DNA of 64,000 nucleotides from VRUE01 sp963837695. GTDB taxonomy: Bacteria; Actinomycetota; Thermoleophilia; Solirubrobacterales; 70-9. The DNA lies in the NCBI GenBank assembly GCA_963837695.1, contig CAWINZ010000005.1, positions 1,116,001 through 1,180,000 of the forward strand, written 5' to 3'. Below, piece by piece: positions 1 to 8,315 of the stretch (the first letter of the stretch is position 1; every line of letters starts with the position of its first letter). The notes under the pieces are model-generated. The model was not told the DNA's origin. It saw nothing but the letters and a program-made list of their open reading frames with translations, and ran no database searches. The position numbers were made by a program, and so were the translations under genes.

Positions 1-574
1 CGCGGGTAGCCGGGTCGGCGCCGGGCCCGGCGCGGCGCAGGCTCAGGATCGCCGACTCGACTCGCGGCCGCGGCCGGAAGACGGCCGGGTCGACGGTGCG
101 CAGCAGCTTCACCTCGCAGGCCAGCTGCGCCTGCACGCTCGGCGATCCGTAGGTCCGATTCCCCGGCGCGGCACGCAGGCGCTCGGCGATCTCGCGCTGC
201 ACCATCACCGTCCAGCGCTGCACCCCGGGCAGGTCCTCGATCGTGCGCAGGATCAGCGGCGTGGCGATCGAGTAAGGCAGGTTGGCGACGACAGCGCTCG
301 GCGCCGGATCGAAGCCGGCCAGGTCGAGCTTCATCGCGTCGCCCCAGTGCAGGTCGACCTCAGGGCGCCCCGCGAGCGGCGCCAGCGCGGCCTCTAGATT
401 GCGGTCGATCTCGACCGTGTGGACGTGCGCTACGGCATCGGCCAGACGCTCGGTCAGCACCCCTTCGCCGGCGCCGACCTCCAGCACCACGTCGGCCGAC
501 TCGAGCTCGGCGTCGCGGACGATCGCGTCGAGCAGATTCGGGTCGGCGAGGAAGTTCTGCCCGAGCCTGACCAC
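1..574 (-). CDS. rsmA: 16S rRNA (adenine(1518)-N(6)/adenine(1519)-N(6))-dimethyltransferase RsmA/KsgA, 3' end outside the window
   Basis: This gene dimethylates two adjacent adenines in the 3'-terminal helix of 16S rRNA using SAM, a late step of 30S subunit assembly. Translation of the minus strand from GTG at 574 gives VVRLGQNFLADPNLLD, the usual N-terminal 'GQNFL' signature. It is followed by the SAM-binding loop EVGAGEGVLTE, the acidic VEIDRNLE motif and the catalytic NLPYSIATPLI motif. An AGGAG ribosome site sits just upstream of the GTG. The gene lies 12 bases after tatD and is probably cotranscribed with it, the common tatD-rsmA order. The C-terminus runs off the left edge. The identification rests on four family motifs. 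Confidence 0.95.
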   Translation of the reverse strand, partial: MVRLGQNFLADPNLLDAIVRDAELESADVVLEVGAGEGVLTERLADAVAHVHTVEIDRNLEAALAPLAGRPEVDLHWGDAMKLDLAGFDPAPSAVVANLPYSIATPLILRTIEDLPGVQRWTVMVQREIAERLRAAPGNRTYGSPSVQAQLACEVKLLRTVDPAVFRPRPRVESAILSLRRAGPGADPATR

Positions 575-586
575 CGCTCCTATCTC

Positions 587-1354
587 CTACCAGCCGAAGA
601 GGGCGCGGGCATTCGCCTCGACGGTCCGCTCCAGCTCCTCGTAGGTGACCCCACGAGCGGCGGCGACGACGCGGGCAGTGTCGACGACGTAGGCGGGTTC
701 GTTGGGCTTGCCGCGCACGGTCTGGGGCGCCAGGTAGGGGGCGTCGGTCTCGACCAGGATCAGCTCGTCGGGCAGCTGCGCAGCGGCCCCGCGCAGCTCG
801 TCTGAGGCCGGGTAGGTGGTGTGTCCGGCGAAGGAGCAGTACCAGCCGCGCTCGGCGGCGTCGGCGGCGCGCCAGGGGGCTGAGAAGCAGTGCAGGATCA
901 CGGGCGTGTCGCCCGCCTGGTCGTCGAGCAGCGCGAAGATCTCGTCGATCGCCGCCGTCTCCCCGTCCTTGTCGCGGCCGTGGATCACGATCGGCAGCGC
1001 CAGCTCGCGGGCGATTCCGACCTGCGCCTCGAAGGCGCGCCGCTGGTCGGCCGGGCTCGCCGTCTCGTGGTAGTAGTCGATCCCGGTCTCGCCGATCGCC
1101 CGCACCTTCTCGTGGGCCGCGAGTTGGGCGATCCGCTCCGCTTCGGCGTCGTCGAAGCCGCTCGCCTCGGTCGGGTGGCGGCCGACGCTGGCGAAGACCT
1201 CCTCATGGCGCTCGGCGGCCCCGATCGCCGCCTCGTTCTGCTCGCCGCCGAGGCCGACGTTGAACATGCGCGTGACGCCCGCCGCGAGCGCGTCCGCGAC
1301 AAGCTCGGCCTCGGGTCGCTCGCAGAGGAACAGGTGCGTGTGGGAGTCGATCAT
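587..1354 (-). CDS. tatD: TatD family metal-dependent hydrolase (DNase)
   Basis: A 255-residue TIM-barrel amidohydrolase of the TatD family. Members are metal-dependent 3'-5' exodeoxyribonucleases, or DNA/RNA quality-control nucleases. Metal-ligand motifs appear in order: DSHTH near residue 3, GRHP near 57, GETGIDYY near 92, IHGRD near 122, HCFS near 152 and the C-terminal VETDAPYLAP. The length is typical (about 255-265). It is the first gene of a two-gene minus-strand unit with rsmA. It is divergent from metH, with a 96-base gap that holds a 47-base hairpin. The family assignment is firm; the physiological substrate is not shown by the sequence. Confidence 0.95.
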   Translation of the reverse strand: MIDSHTHLFLCERPEAELVADALAAGVTRMFNVGLGGEQNEAAIGAAERHEEVFASVGRHPTEASGFDDAEAERIAQLAAHEKVRAIGETGIDYYHETASPADQRRAFEAQVGIARELALPIVIHGRDKDGETAAIDEIFALLDDQAGDTPVILHCFSAPWRAADAAERGWYCSFAGHTTYPASDELRGAAAQLPDELILVETDAPYLAPQTVRGKPNEPAYVVDTARVVAAARGVTYEELERTVEANARALFGW

Positions 1355-1379
1355 TTGTCGCGTCAGCCTAGTCCAACGA

Positions 1380-1426
1380 GCGCGGTCGTCTTTTCGCCCG
1401 CATAGCGGCGGAAAAGGCGACCGCGC
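1380..1426. repeat. short palindromic element (class C, copy 1) between tatD and metH
   Basis: A 47-base imperfect hairpin. The left arm GCGCGGTCGTCTTTTCGCC is matched by GGAAAAGGCGACCGCGC on the right, with CGCATAGCG at the tip. It has the same length and the same CTTTTCGCC core as the hairpins at 10107-10153 and 11069-11113, although its outer arms are different. It fills about half of the tatD/metH gap, so it could end or interfere with transcription from either side. That role is inferred. No T-run follows, so it is not a canonical terminator. Confidence 0.6.
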
Positions 1427-1450
1427 CCACCTCGGTAGCCTCTTTCATCC

Positions 1451-4400
1451 ATGCCCGAGCGCGATTACATAGCCGCCACCAGGGAACGCGTCGTCGTCTT
1501 CGACGGCGGCATGGGCGCGACCCTGGAGCAGTTTGACCTGACCCAGGAGGACTACGGCGGCCTGCTCGGCAAATGCCACGAGGCATTGGTCCTCAACCGC
1601 CCCGACGTGATCGAGGGCGTCCACACCTCGATGCTCGAGGCCGGCGCCGAGGTGGTCGAGACGGATTCCTTTCAAGGGTCGCGTCTGAAGCTCGAGGAGT
1701 GGGGCCTGGGCGAGCACACGCACGAGATCAACCTCAAGGCGGCGCAGATCGCCCGCAAGGCGGCGGGCGAGGACCGCTTCGTCGCCGGCTCGATCGGGCC
1801 GACCGGCTTCCTGCCGGCCTCCGACGATCCGACCCTGGGCGACATCTCCTTCCGCAAGCTGGTCGAGGTCTTCGCCGAGCAGGCCAAGGGCCTGGTCGAG
1901 GGCGGCGCCGACCTGATCATCATCGAGACCGCTCAGGACATCCTCGAGGTCAAGGCCTCGATCTTCGGCGCCCGCGAGGCCTTTGCCGAAGCCGGCCGCA
2001 CGCTGCCGATCCAGTGCAGCGTCTCGCTCCTCCCGCAGGGCGGCAAGATGCTGCTCGGCACCGACATCCAGGCGGTGCTGACGACGCTGACCGCGCTCGA
2101 CGTCGACGTGATCGGGCTCAACTGCTCGACCGGCCCCGAGGACATGCGCGAGGCGATCCGCTTCCTCGGCGAGCACAGCCCGCTGCCCGTCCACTGCATC
2201 CCCAACGCCGGCCTGCCGCTGCAGGGGCCCGACGGCGAGACGATCTTCCCCGAACAGCCCGAGCCGCTGGCGGCGACGCTGGGCGAGTTCGTCGAGCGCT
2301 ACGGCGTCGGGATCGTCGGCGGCTGCTGCGGGACGACCCCCGAGCACATCGCGGCGATCCGCGCCCGGGTCGACGGCCGCGTGCCGGGCGAGCGCCCCGC
2401 GCCCGGGCCGATCGAGGTCTCCTCGATGATGACCTCGACGCCGCTGGTCCAGGAGCCGCGCCCGACCCTGGTCGGCGAGCGGGTCAACTCGCAGGGCTCG
2501 CGCAAGGCCAAGGAGCTGCTGCTCGCCGACGACTACGACGGCCTCGTCCAGGTCGCCGAAGACCAGGTCGAGGGCGGCGCCCACGTGCTCGACATCTGCG
2601 TGGCGCTGACCGAGCGCGCCGACGAGGACGAGCAGATGGTCGCGGTGGTCGAGCGGATCTCACTGACCCAGCCGGCGCCGATCCAGGTCGACTCGACCGA
2701 GCCCGACGTAATTGCGGCCGCGCTGGAGAAGATCCCCGGCCGGGCGATCGTCAACTCGATCAACCTCGAGGCGGGCGAGGACAAGGCCAACCTCGTAGCG
2801 CCGCTTGCCAAGGCCCACGGGGCGGCGCTGATCGCATTGACGATCGACGAGGTCGGCATGGCGAAGACGGCCGAGCGCAAGGTCGAGATCGCCAAGCGCA
2901 TCCGCGACCTGGTCTGCGAGAAGCACGGCCTCGACCCCGAGGCGCTGATCTTCGACGCGCTCACCTTCACCCTGACCACCGGCGACGACGAGTGGAAGCC
3001 CTCTGCCGTGGAGACGATCGAGGGGATCCGCCGGATCAAGGCCGAGATCCCGGGAGTCAAGACCTCGCTCGGCGTCTCCAACGTCTCCTTCGGCGTCGGC
3101 CAGCCCGCCCGCGCCGTGCTCAACTCGGTCTTCCTGCACCACTGCGTCGAGGCCGGGCTCGACCTGGCGATGGTCAACCCCAACCACATCACGCCCTACT
3201 CGGAGATCTCCGACTCCGAGCGCGAGCTGACCGACGACCTCGTCTTCAACCGGCGCGAGGACGCGCTGGAGCGCTTCATCGGTCACTTCGAGTCCAAGGG
3301 CGAGGAGGCCGTCGAGGAGGCGGAGGACCCGACCGCGGGGATGGAGCCCGAGGAGGCCCTGCACTGGCACATCCTGCGCCGCAAGAAGGACGGGGTCGAG
3401 GAGTGGATCGACCGCTGCAACGAGAAGATCGGCGCCGTCCCGACGCTCAACGAGGTGCTGCTGCCGGCGATGAAGGAGGTCGGCGACAAGTTCGGCGCCG
3501 GCGAACTGATCCTGCCCTTCGTCCTGCAGTCGGCCGAAGTGATGAAGCGCGCCGTGGCGCGGCTGGAGAACTACCTCGACCGGATCGACGGCCACAGCAA
3601 GGGCAAGGTCGTGATCGCGACCGTGTTCGGCGACGTCCACGACATCGGCAAGTCGTTGGTCAACACGATCCTGACCAACAACGGCTACACCGTGGTCGAC
3701 CTCGGCAAGCAGGTGCCGGTCGAGACGATCATCGAGGCCGCGGTCGAGAACGAGGCCGACGCGATCGGCCTCTCGGCGCTGCTCGTCTCGACCTCCAAGC
3801 AGATGCCGATCTGCATCCAGGAGCTGCACCAGCGCGGCCTCGAGTTCCCGGTGCTGATCGGCGGCGCGGCGATCAACCGCGACTTCGGCCGCCGCACGCT
3901 CTACCCGCACGGCAAAGAGTCCGACGACGTCTACGCGCCCGGGGTCTTCTACTGCAAGGACGCCTTCCAGGGCCTCGACACGATGGACGCGCTGGTCGAC
4001 GAGGCGGCGCGGGCGGCGCTGGTCGAGCGGATCCACGCCGAGGCGAAGCAGCTGCGTGAGAAGCCCGTCGTGGTCGACGACTCGCCGCCGACCAGCGACG
4101 CGAGCGTGCGCTCCGCCGCGGCCACCGACAACCCGATCCCAGAGTCGCCGTTCCAGGGCGCGCGCGAGGTCGAGATCGACCTCGACGAGGTCTTCCCCTA
4201 CCTCGACCGCCACGTGCTTTTCAAGCTGCACTGGGGCGGCAAAGGGGTCAAGGGCGAGGCCTGGCGCAAGCTGATCGAGGGCGATGGGGAGGAGGAGGGC
4301 TTCGCGCCGCGCCTGGAGCGGATGTGGCGCGAGCAGGACTACCTCCATCCACGGGCGCGACTCGGCTACTTCCCTTGCAACTCGGCGGGCAACGAGCTGA

Positions 4401-4984
4401 TCGTCTTCGACCCCGAGGATCCCGAGCGTGAGCTGGAGCGGCTCGTCTTCCCGCGCCAGCCCAAGCACGACCGGATCTGCCTGGCCGACTTCTACCGTCC
4501 GCTTGACAGCGGCGAACGCGACCTGGTCGCGTTGCAGGGCGTCACTGTCGGCCCCGAGGTGACCGAGCTGATCGAGCGCCTCGAGAGCGAAGGCGAGTTC
4601 GCCGAGCAGCTCTTCGTGCACGGGCTCGGCGTGCAGTCCGCCGAGGGCCTGGCCGAGTGGCTGCATGCCCGGGTGCGCCGCGAGCTCGGCATCGAGCCCG
4701 ACCAGGGCCGCCGCTACTCCTGGGGCTACCCGGCCTGCCCGGACCAGTCCGAGCACGAGAAGGTCTGGCGCCTGCTCGACCTAGGCCAGATCGGCATGAG
4801 CCTCTCCGGCGGTTACGCCGTGACCCCCGAGCAATCGACGGTGGCGATAGTCGCCCACCATCCCCAGGCGGTCTACTTCGGCATGAAGTCCGGCTTCATC
4901 CCCGAGGACAAGGCCCCCGACGAACTGATCGCCGGCACCGAGCGAGGCGGCCAGATCCCGCCGGAGCGCGAGCCGGTGGGCTAG
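1451..4984 (+). CDS. metH: cobalamin-dependent methionine synthase MetH
   Basis: Transfers the methyl group of 5-methyltetrahydrofolate to homocysteine through methylcobalamin, the last step of methionine synthesis. The 1177 residues contain all four expected modules. The homocysteine domain (1 to about 310) has zinc ligands in GGCCGTTPEH. The pterin-binding domain (about 330-600) contains NSINLEAG. The B12 cap and Rossmann domain (about 630-870) carries the base-off cobalamin motif DVHDIG near residue 728. The AdoMet reactivation domain (about 930-1177) has RYSWGYPACPDQSEH. The length is slightly below E. coli MetH (1227). The ATG at 1451 fits the family start. I see no riboswitch in the short leader. 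Confidence 0.97.
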   Translation: MPERDYIAATRERVVVFDGGMGATLEQFDLTQEDYGGLLGKCHEALVLNRPDVIEGVHTSMLEAGAEVVETDSFQGSRLKLEEWGLGEHTHEINLKAAQIARKAAGEDRFVAGSIGPTGFLPASDDPTLGDISFRKLVEVFAEQAKGLVEGGADLIIIETAQDILEVKASIFGAREAFAEAGRTLPIQCSVSLLPQGGKMLLGTDIQAVLTTLTALDVDVIGLNCSTGPEDMREAIRFLGEHSPLPVHCIPNAGLPLQGPDGETIFPEQPEPLAATLGEFVERYGVGIVGGCCGTTPEHIAAIRARVDGRVPGERPAPGPIEVSSMMTSTPLVQEPRPTLVGERVNSQGSRKAKELLLADDYDGLVQVAEDQVEGGAHVLDICVALTERADEDEQMVAVVERISLTQPAPIQVDSTEPDVIAAALEKIPGRAIVNSINLEAGEDKANLVAPLAKAHGAALIALTIDEVGMAKTAERKVEIAKRIRDLVCEKHGLDPEALIFDALTFTLTTGDDEWKPSAVETIEGIRRIKAEIPGVKTSLGVSNVSFGVGQPARAVLNSVFLHHCVEAGLDLAMVNPNHITPYSEISDSERELTDDLVFNRREDALERFIGHFESKGEEAVEEAEDPTAGMEPEEALHWHILRRKKDGVEEWIDRCNEKIGAVPTLNEVLLPAMKEVGDKFGAGELILPFVLQSAEVMKRAVARLENYLDRIDGHSKGKVVIATVFGDVHDIGKSLVNTILTNNGYTVVDLGKQVPVETIIEAAVENEADAIGLSALLVSTSKQMPICIQELHQRGLEFPVLIGGAAINRDFGRRTLYPHGKESDDVYAPGVFYCKDAFQGLDTMDALVDEAARAALVERIHAEAKQLREKPVVVDDSPPTSDASVRSAAATDNPIPESPFQGAREVEIDLDEVFPYLDRHVLFKLHWGGKGVKGEAWRKLIEGDGEEEGFAPRLERMWREQDYLHPRARLGYFPCNSAGNELIVFDPEDPERELERLVFPRQPKHDRICLADFYRPLDSGERDLVALQGVTVGPEVTELIERLESEGEFAEQLFVHGLGVQSAEGLAEWLHARVRRELGIEPDQGRRYSWGYPACPDQSEHEKVWRLLDLGQIGMSLSGGYAVTPEQSTVAIVAHHPQAVYFGMKSGFIPEDKAPDELIAGTERGGQIPPEREPVG

Positions 4985-5020
4985 CGGCTGCGCCCTGCCT
5001 TAAGCTTCAAGAAGCACTCT

Positions 5021-5092
5021 TGGGGAGTGGTGTAGTGGGCAACACTCGGCACTTTGGATGCCGCATCCCCGGTTCGAACCCGGGCTCCCCAG
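5021..5092 (+). tRNA. tRNA-Gln (anticodon UUG)
   Basis: A cloverleaf can be drawn by eye. The acceptor TGGGGAG pairs with CTCCCCA, the anticodon stem CGGCA/TGCCG holds the 7-base loop CTTTGGA (anticodon TTG), and the T arm is CCGGTTCGAACCCGG-like. The U1-A72 pair is typical of glutamine tRNAs. No CCA is encoded. It stands alone after metH and is followed closely by an HNH endonuclease gene. Confidence 0.93.
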
Positions 5093-5165
5093 TGCCCCAA
5101 AACCGTGAACCACGGGTTCGAGTACCACGGCGGCTTCGTCCGCTTGTTCTGCGAACATAGGTTCG

Positions 5166-5966
5166 ATGAAGGGGAGAAGGCTGAGTTACACGGAGCGGGA
5201 GGCGCGCGAGGCGATCGCGGCATCGAAGTCTTGGGCTGAGAGCCTGCGGCGGCTTGGTCTCTGTCCGACGGGCGGGGCCTGGCGCATACTCAAGAAGTAC
5301 GCCCAGGAGTGGAGCATTTCCACGGAACACTTTGACCCCAGGGCCGCTTGTGGCGCCAATCTAAGGCGAAAGGCGCTTCCCCTGCAGGAGGTCTTGGTGG
5401 CTGGCTCCACGTACGGCCGCCAGCACGTCAAGCGGCGACTCCTAGCGGAGGGCTTGAAGGAGCCGCGATGCGAGTTGTGCGGTCAAGGCGAGATCTGGCA
5501 GGGCAAGCCGATGTCGATGATCCTGGATCACATCAATGGGGTTCGCGACGACCACCGACTGGAGAACTTGCGCATGGTCTGCCCCAACTGCGCGGCGACT
5601 CTCGACACGCATTGCGGGCGGCGCAATCGGATCGAGCGGGCGAAACGGTCGTGCCTTCACTGCAAGGAGGAGTTCGTTCCGTCATACGCCACGCAGCGGT
5701 ACTGCTCACGGCCGTGTGGGGTTCGCTGGGATCGATCCGCCTGCACCAACCGGTCAGGTCGCGGTGGTCGTGGGGTGCCTGCGCCGGACGCACGCAAGGT
5801 CGAGCGACCGCCATACGAGCAGCTGATCGAGGAGATCGAGGCGACGAGCTATCTCGGGGTGGGTCGCAAGTACGGAGTCTCCGACAACGCGGTCCGCAAG
5901 TGGGTTCGTTTCTACGAGCGACAGATGGAGAGGGAGGCGGGCGAAGCAGCGTCGAGCGGGGCTTGA
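5166..5966 (+). CDS. HNH endonuclease family protein with flanking helix-turn-helix segments
   Basis: A 266-residue protein. The central part (about 100-160) is an HNH/treble-clef nuclease. CELCG is followed by ILDHINGVRDDHRLENL and VCPNCAATLDTH, giving the DH...N...N/H catalytic pattern between two CxxC knuckles. A second CxxC-type cluster (CLHCKEEF...CSRPC) comes next. The N-terminus (EAREAIAASKSWAESLRRLG) and C-terminus (YLGVGRKYGVSDNAVRKWV) both resemble helix-turn-helix DNA-binding elements. Free-standing HNH genes of this type occur in phages and mobile introns. It lies 73 bases after tRNA-Gln, and GC appears lower than in its neighbours. Target and biological role are unknown. Confidence 0.8.
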   Translation: MKGRRLSYTEREAREAIAASKSWAESLRRLGLCPTGGAWRILKKYAQEWSISTEHFDPRAACGANLRRKALPLQEVLVAGSTYGRQHVKRRLLAEGLKEPRCELCGQGEIWQGKPMSMILDHINGVRDDHRLENLRMVCPNCAATLDTHCGRRNRIERAKRSCLHCKEEFVPSYATQRYCSRPCGVRWDRSACTNRSGRGGRGVPAPDARKVERPPYEQLIEEIEATSYLGVGRKYGVSDNAVRKWVRFYERQMEREAGEAASSGA

Positions 5967-5997
5967 ACCCGTCCGGGGGACGGCTTAGGGTCGTTTT

Positions 5998-6570
5998 ATG
6001 GAGATGAGCGGAGTGCAGCTGGACCCTGAGGTCCGCGCCGGACTGGCGCGCAGCTGGAAGGCGCTGATGACGGTCGGCGTCCTGGCCATCGTCATCGGCT
6101 GCATCGCGATCGTCGTGCCCGCTGTGGCCGCGGTCGGGACGGCGATCTTCATCGGCTGGATCCTCGTTATCGCCGGTGCCTTCCTCGTCGCCGGCGCCTT
6201 CACCGCGCACTCGATCGGCTCGGTCGTCCTGCGGCTGCTCTGGGCCTTCCTCACGGTCATCGTCGGCCTCTGGCTGATCGTCGAGCCGCACAACGGCACC
6301 CTGACCCTGACCCTAGTGCTCGGCATCTACTTCCTCTTCATGGGCCTCACCCGCATCTTCGTCGCCTTCGCCGGCCGCGGCCAACAGGGCGCGGGCCTGG
6401 TCGGCCTAAGCGGCTTCGCTGGCCTCCTGATCGGCATCCTCGTACTGGCCAAGTTCCCCAGCAGCGCCGACTGGGCAATCGGCCTCCTCGTAGGAATAGA
6501 CCTGATCTTCGCCGGCTGGACGCTGACTTCTGTAGCTCTAGTCGGAAAAGACCTGGCTCGTTCTTCCTGA
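5998..6570 (+). CDS. HdeD family (DUF308) membrane protein
   Basis: A 190-residue inner-membrane protein with about six hydrophobic helices arranged as three hairpins. This is the DUF308/HdeD pattern: short soluble N-terminus, then LMTVGVLAIVIGCIAIVVP, FIGWILVIAGAFLVAGA, LLWAFLTVIVGLWLIV and so on. HdeD-like proteins are linked to acid and general stress in enterobacteria. In actinobacteria they are common and mostly uncharacterised. The gene stands alone and is followed at once by a 125-base palindromic element that begins 3 bases after its stop. The family call is good; the function is not visible from the sequence. Confidence 0.8.
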   Translation: MEMSGVQLDPEVRAGLARSWKALMTVGVLAIVIGCIAIVVPAVAAVGTAIFIGWILVIAGAFLVAGAFTAHSIGSVVLRLLWAFLTVIVGLWLIVEPHNGTLTLTLVLGIYFLFMGLTRIFVAFAGRGQQGAGLVGLSGFAGLLIGILVLAKFPSSADWAIGLLVGIDLIFAGWTLTSVALVGKDLARSS

Positions 6571-6573
6571 GTA

Positions 6574-6698
6574 GGGAGGGCATGGGGGTTCCCCTCGCGC
6601 CCGCTGGGTTTTTCGCCTCGGACCCACAATCTCTCGCCAAGCTGGAGTTGCGAAAAACAGGACGCCGCTGGTCGCGAGGGGAACCCCCATGCCCTCCC
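6574..6698. repeat. large palindromic element (class B, copy 1)
   Basis: A 125-base element. Its 26-base arms (6574-6599 and 6673-6698) are perfect reverse complements. The inner core in reverse orientation carries GCGGCGTCCTGTTTTTCGCA and GGCGAAAAACCCAGC, shared with copies at 6781, 23999 and 24606. The arms differ from those of the other copies except for a shared TGGGGGTnCCC-like stretch. It begins 3 bases after the HdeD-like stop codon. No open reading frame or terminator T-run is associated with it. Together with copy 2 it accounts for most of the 353-base gap before glmU. Confidence 0.8.
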
Positions 6699-6780
6699 AG
6701 CGCTGGCCGCCCTCGCCTGAGCTGAGATAGGCAGGATTGGGTGCCGCCGTCGCCCGTCCCGGCGGGACTCGCTTGAGCTT

Positions 6781-6905
6781 GGGGACGGAGGTGGGGGCAC
6801 CCTGGAGCGCGCGGCGTCCTCTTTTCGCCCCACTGGTCAGCGAGAGCTGTACTTGCTTGGTGGCGAAAACCCAGCAAGCGGAAGGGTGCCCCCTCCTCCG
6901 TCCCC
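6781..6905. repeat. large palindromic element (class B, copy 2)
   Basis: Also 125 bases. Its 23-base arms (6781-6803 and 6883-6905) are complementary with one mismatch. The core carries GCGGCGTCCTCTTTTCGCC on the left and GGCGAAAACCCAGC on the right, in the opposite orientation to copy 1. The arms are different in sequence from copy 1. It ends 18 bases before the glmU GTG, so it occupies the region where the glmU promoter would be expected. Confidence 0.8.
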
Positions 6906-6923
6906 CAGTACTACGATCTCGGG

Positions 6924-8315
6924 GTGAGTTCGCCTCTGGTCTTGGTCATGGCGGCGGGCGAGGGCACTCGTATGCGCTCGTCGACGCCGAAGATGCTCCA
7001 TCCCGTCTGTGGGCGGCCGCTGGTCGCCTGGCCGATCCTCGCTGCGCGCGAGGCCGGGGCGGGCCGTGTGGCGGCGATCGTGTCTCCTGGCATCGACATC
7101 TCCGCCGGTCTGCCCGACGGCGTCGAGACGGTCGTGCAGCCCCAGCCGGACGGCACTGGCGGCGCCGTGCGCGCCGCGCTGCCGCTGATCGAAGCGGCGG
7201 AGACGGTTCTCGTCCTTTCCGGTGACCATCCGCTGATCTCCGCCGAGGTCGTCTCCGGCTTCCTCGAAGCCCACGCCGCCTCCGGCTCCGCCGCGACGAT
7301 GATGACCATCGAGCTCGACGATCCCGGCAGCTACGGACGCGTCGTGCGCGGCGCCGACGGCGAGGTCGAGCGTGTGGTCGAGGCCAAAGCCGCCGGCGAT
7401 GCCGGCGCCGAGGAGCTCGCGATCCGCGAGATCAACGCCGGGACCTACGCTTTCGATGCCGGCCCGCTCGCGGCCGCCCTGGCGGGGTTGTCGAACGACA
7501 ACGCCCAGGGCGAGTACTACCTCACCGATGTCTTCGCCGCCCTGCGCGGCGCCGGCCATTCCGTCGCCGCCCACCGCGCCGAGGACTTCGCGGTGACGAT
7601 GGGGGTCAACAACAGGGCGGAGCTTGCGGTGGTCGAGGCCGAGGGCCGCCGCCGGATCCTCGAGCGCCACATGTTGGCCGGGGTCACGATCGTCGATCCC
7701 GGCACGACCTGGGTCGAGGCCGACGTGGAGATCGCCGCCGACGCCCGGATCGAACCTGGCACGAGCTTGCGCGGCGACACCGCGGTCGGCGCCGGCTCGG
7801 TCGTCGGGCCGCTCAGCACGCTGATCGACACCCGCATCGGCGCTGACGTGAAGGTCCCGCACTCCTACCTGGTCGAGTGCGACGTGCTCGACGGCTGCAG
7901 CGTCGGCCCCTTCGCCTACCTGCGCCCCGGCGCTCACCTCGAGGCGGGCGCCAAGGCCGGCACCTTCGTCGAGATCAAGAACTCGCAAATCGGGGCGGGC
8001 GCCAAGGTTCCCCATCTCGCCTACATCGGCGATGCCGACGTCGGTGCGGGCAGCAATTTGGGCGCCGGCACGATCACCGCCAACTACGACGGTTTCCGCA
8101 AGCACCGCACGACGATCGGCGCCGATGTGCGGCTCGGCGTTGACACGATGCTGATCGCCCCGGTACAAGTCGGGGACGCCGCCTACACTGGCGCCGGAGC
8201 GGTGATCAAGAAGGATGTCCCGGAGGGGGCGCTAGCGGTGAGCCAGAACGACCAGAGGAACATCGAGGGCTACGCGGAGGGCAAGTCCGCCCGTGCCGAT
8301 GAGGAGGATTCGTGA
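6924..8315 (+). CDS. glmU: bifunctional N-acetylglucosamine-1-phosphate uridyltransferase / glucosamine-1-phosphate acetyltransferase GlmU
   Basis: Makes UDP-GlcNAc, the precursor of peptidoglycan. The C-terminal domain acetylates GlcN-1-P and the N-terminal domain adds UMP. The N-terminal pyrophosphorylase signature is MAAGEGTRMRSSTPKMLH, and the metal/sugar site includes LSGDHPLI. After about residue 250 the sequence turns into left-handed beta-helix hexapeptide repeats. These hold the acetyltransferase residues in YLRPGAHLEAGAKAGTFVE and LGAGTITANYDG. At 463 residues it matches the family. It starts at GTG and overlaps prs by 4 bases, so the two are translationally coupled (a common glmU-prs arrangement). 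Confidence 0.97.
   Translation: MSSPLVLVMAAGEGTRMRSSTPKMLHPVCGRPLVAWPILAAREAGAGRVAAIVSPGIDISAGLPDGVETVVQPQPDGTGGAVRAALPLIEAAETVLVLSGDHPLISAEVVSGFLEAHAASGSAATMMTIELDDPGSYGRVVRGADGEVERVVEAKAAGDAGAEELAIREINAGTYAFDAGPLAAALAGLSNDNAQGEYYLTDVFAALRGAGHSVAAHRAEDFAVTMGVNNRAELAVVEAEGRRRILERHMLAGVTIVDPGTTWVEADVEIAADARIEPGTSLRGDTAVGAGSVVGPLSTLIDTRIGADVKVPHSYLVECDVLDGCSVGPFAYLRPGAHLEAGAKAGTFVEIKNSQIGAGAKVPHLAYIGDADVGAGSNLGAGTITANYDGFRKHRTTIGADVRLGVDTMLIAPVQVGDAAYTGAGAVIKKDVPEGALAVSQNDQRNIEGYAEGKSARADEEDS

Noticed and set aside
282..1405. Plus-strand frames opposite rsmA and tatD
   Set aside because: The minus-strand products have clear family motifs; the plus-strand frames are low-complexity shadows.
1355..1450. 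Riboswitch (SAM or cobalamin) upstream of metH
   Set aside because: The 96-base gap holds only a 47-base hairpin. No riboswitch core motifs are visible and the leader is too short.
2660..4756. Long minus-strand open frame (698 codons) opposite metH
   Set aside because: It is the complement of metH third positions. The composition (Asp/Leu/Val/Gly/Arg-rich, no motifs) is the usual artefact of strong GC3 bias.
5101..5135. Partial copy of the tRNA-Gln 3' end after the tRNA as an att site
   Set aside because: Only a few bases around GGTTCGA match and no second copy flanks the HNH gene at the other side.
6574..6905. Class B elements as paired rho-independent terminators or a CRISPR array
   Set aside because: There are no T-runs after the stems, the two copies are in opposite orientation, and there is no repeat-spacer periodicity. 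The same units lie inside a coding gene.
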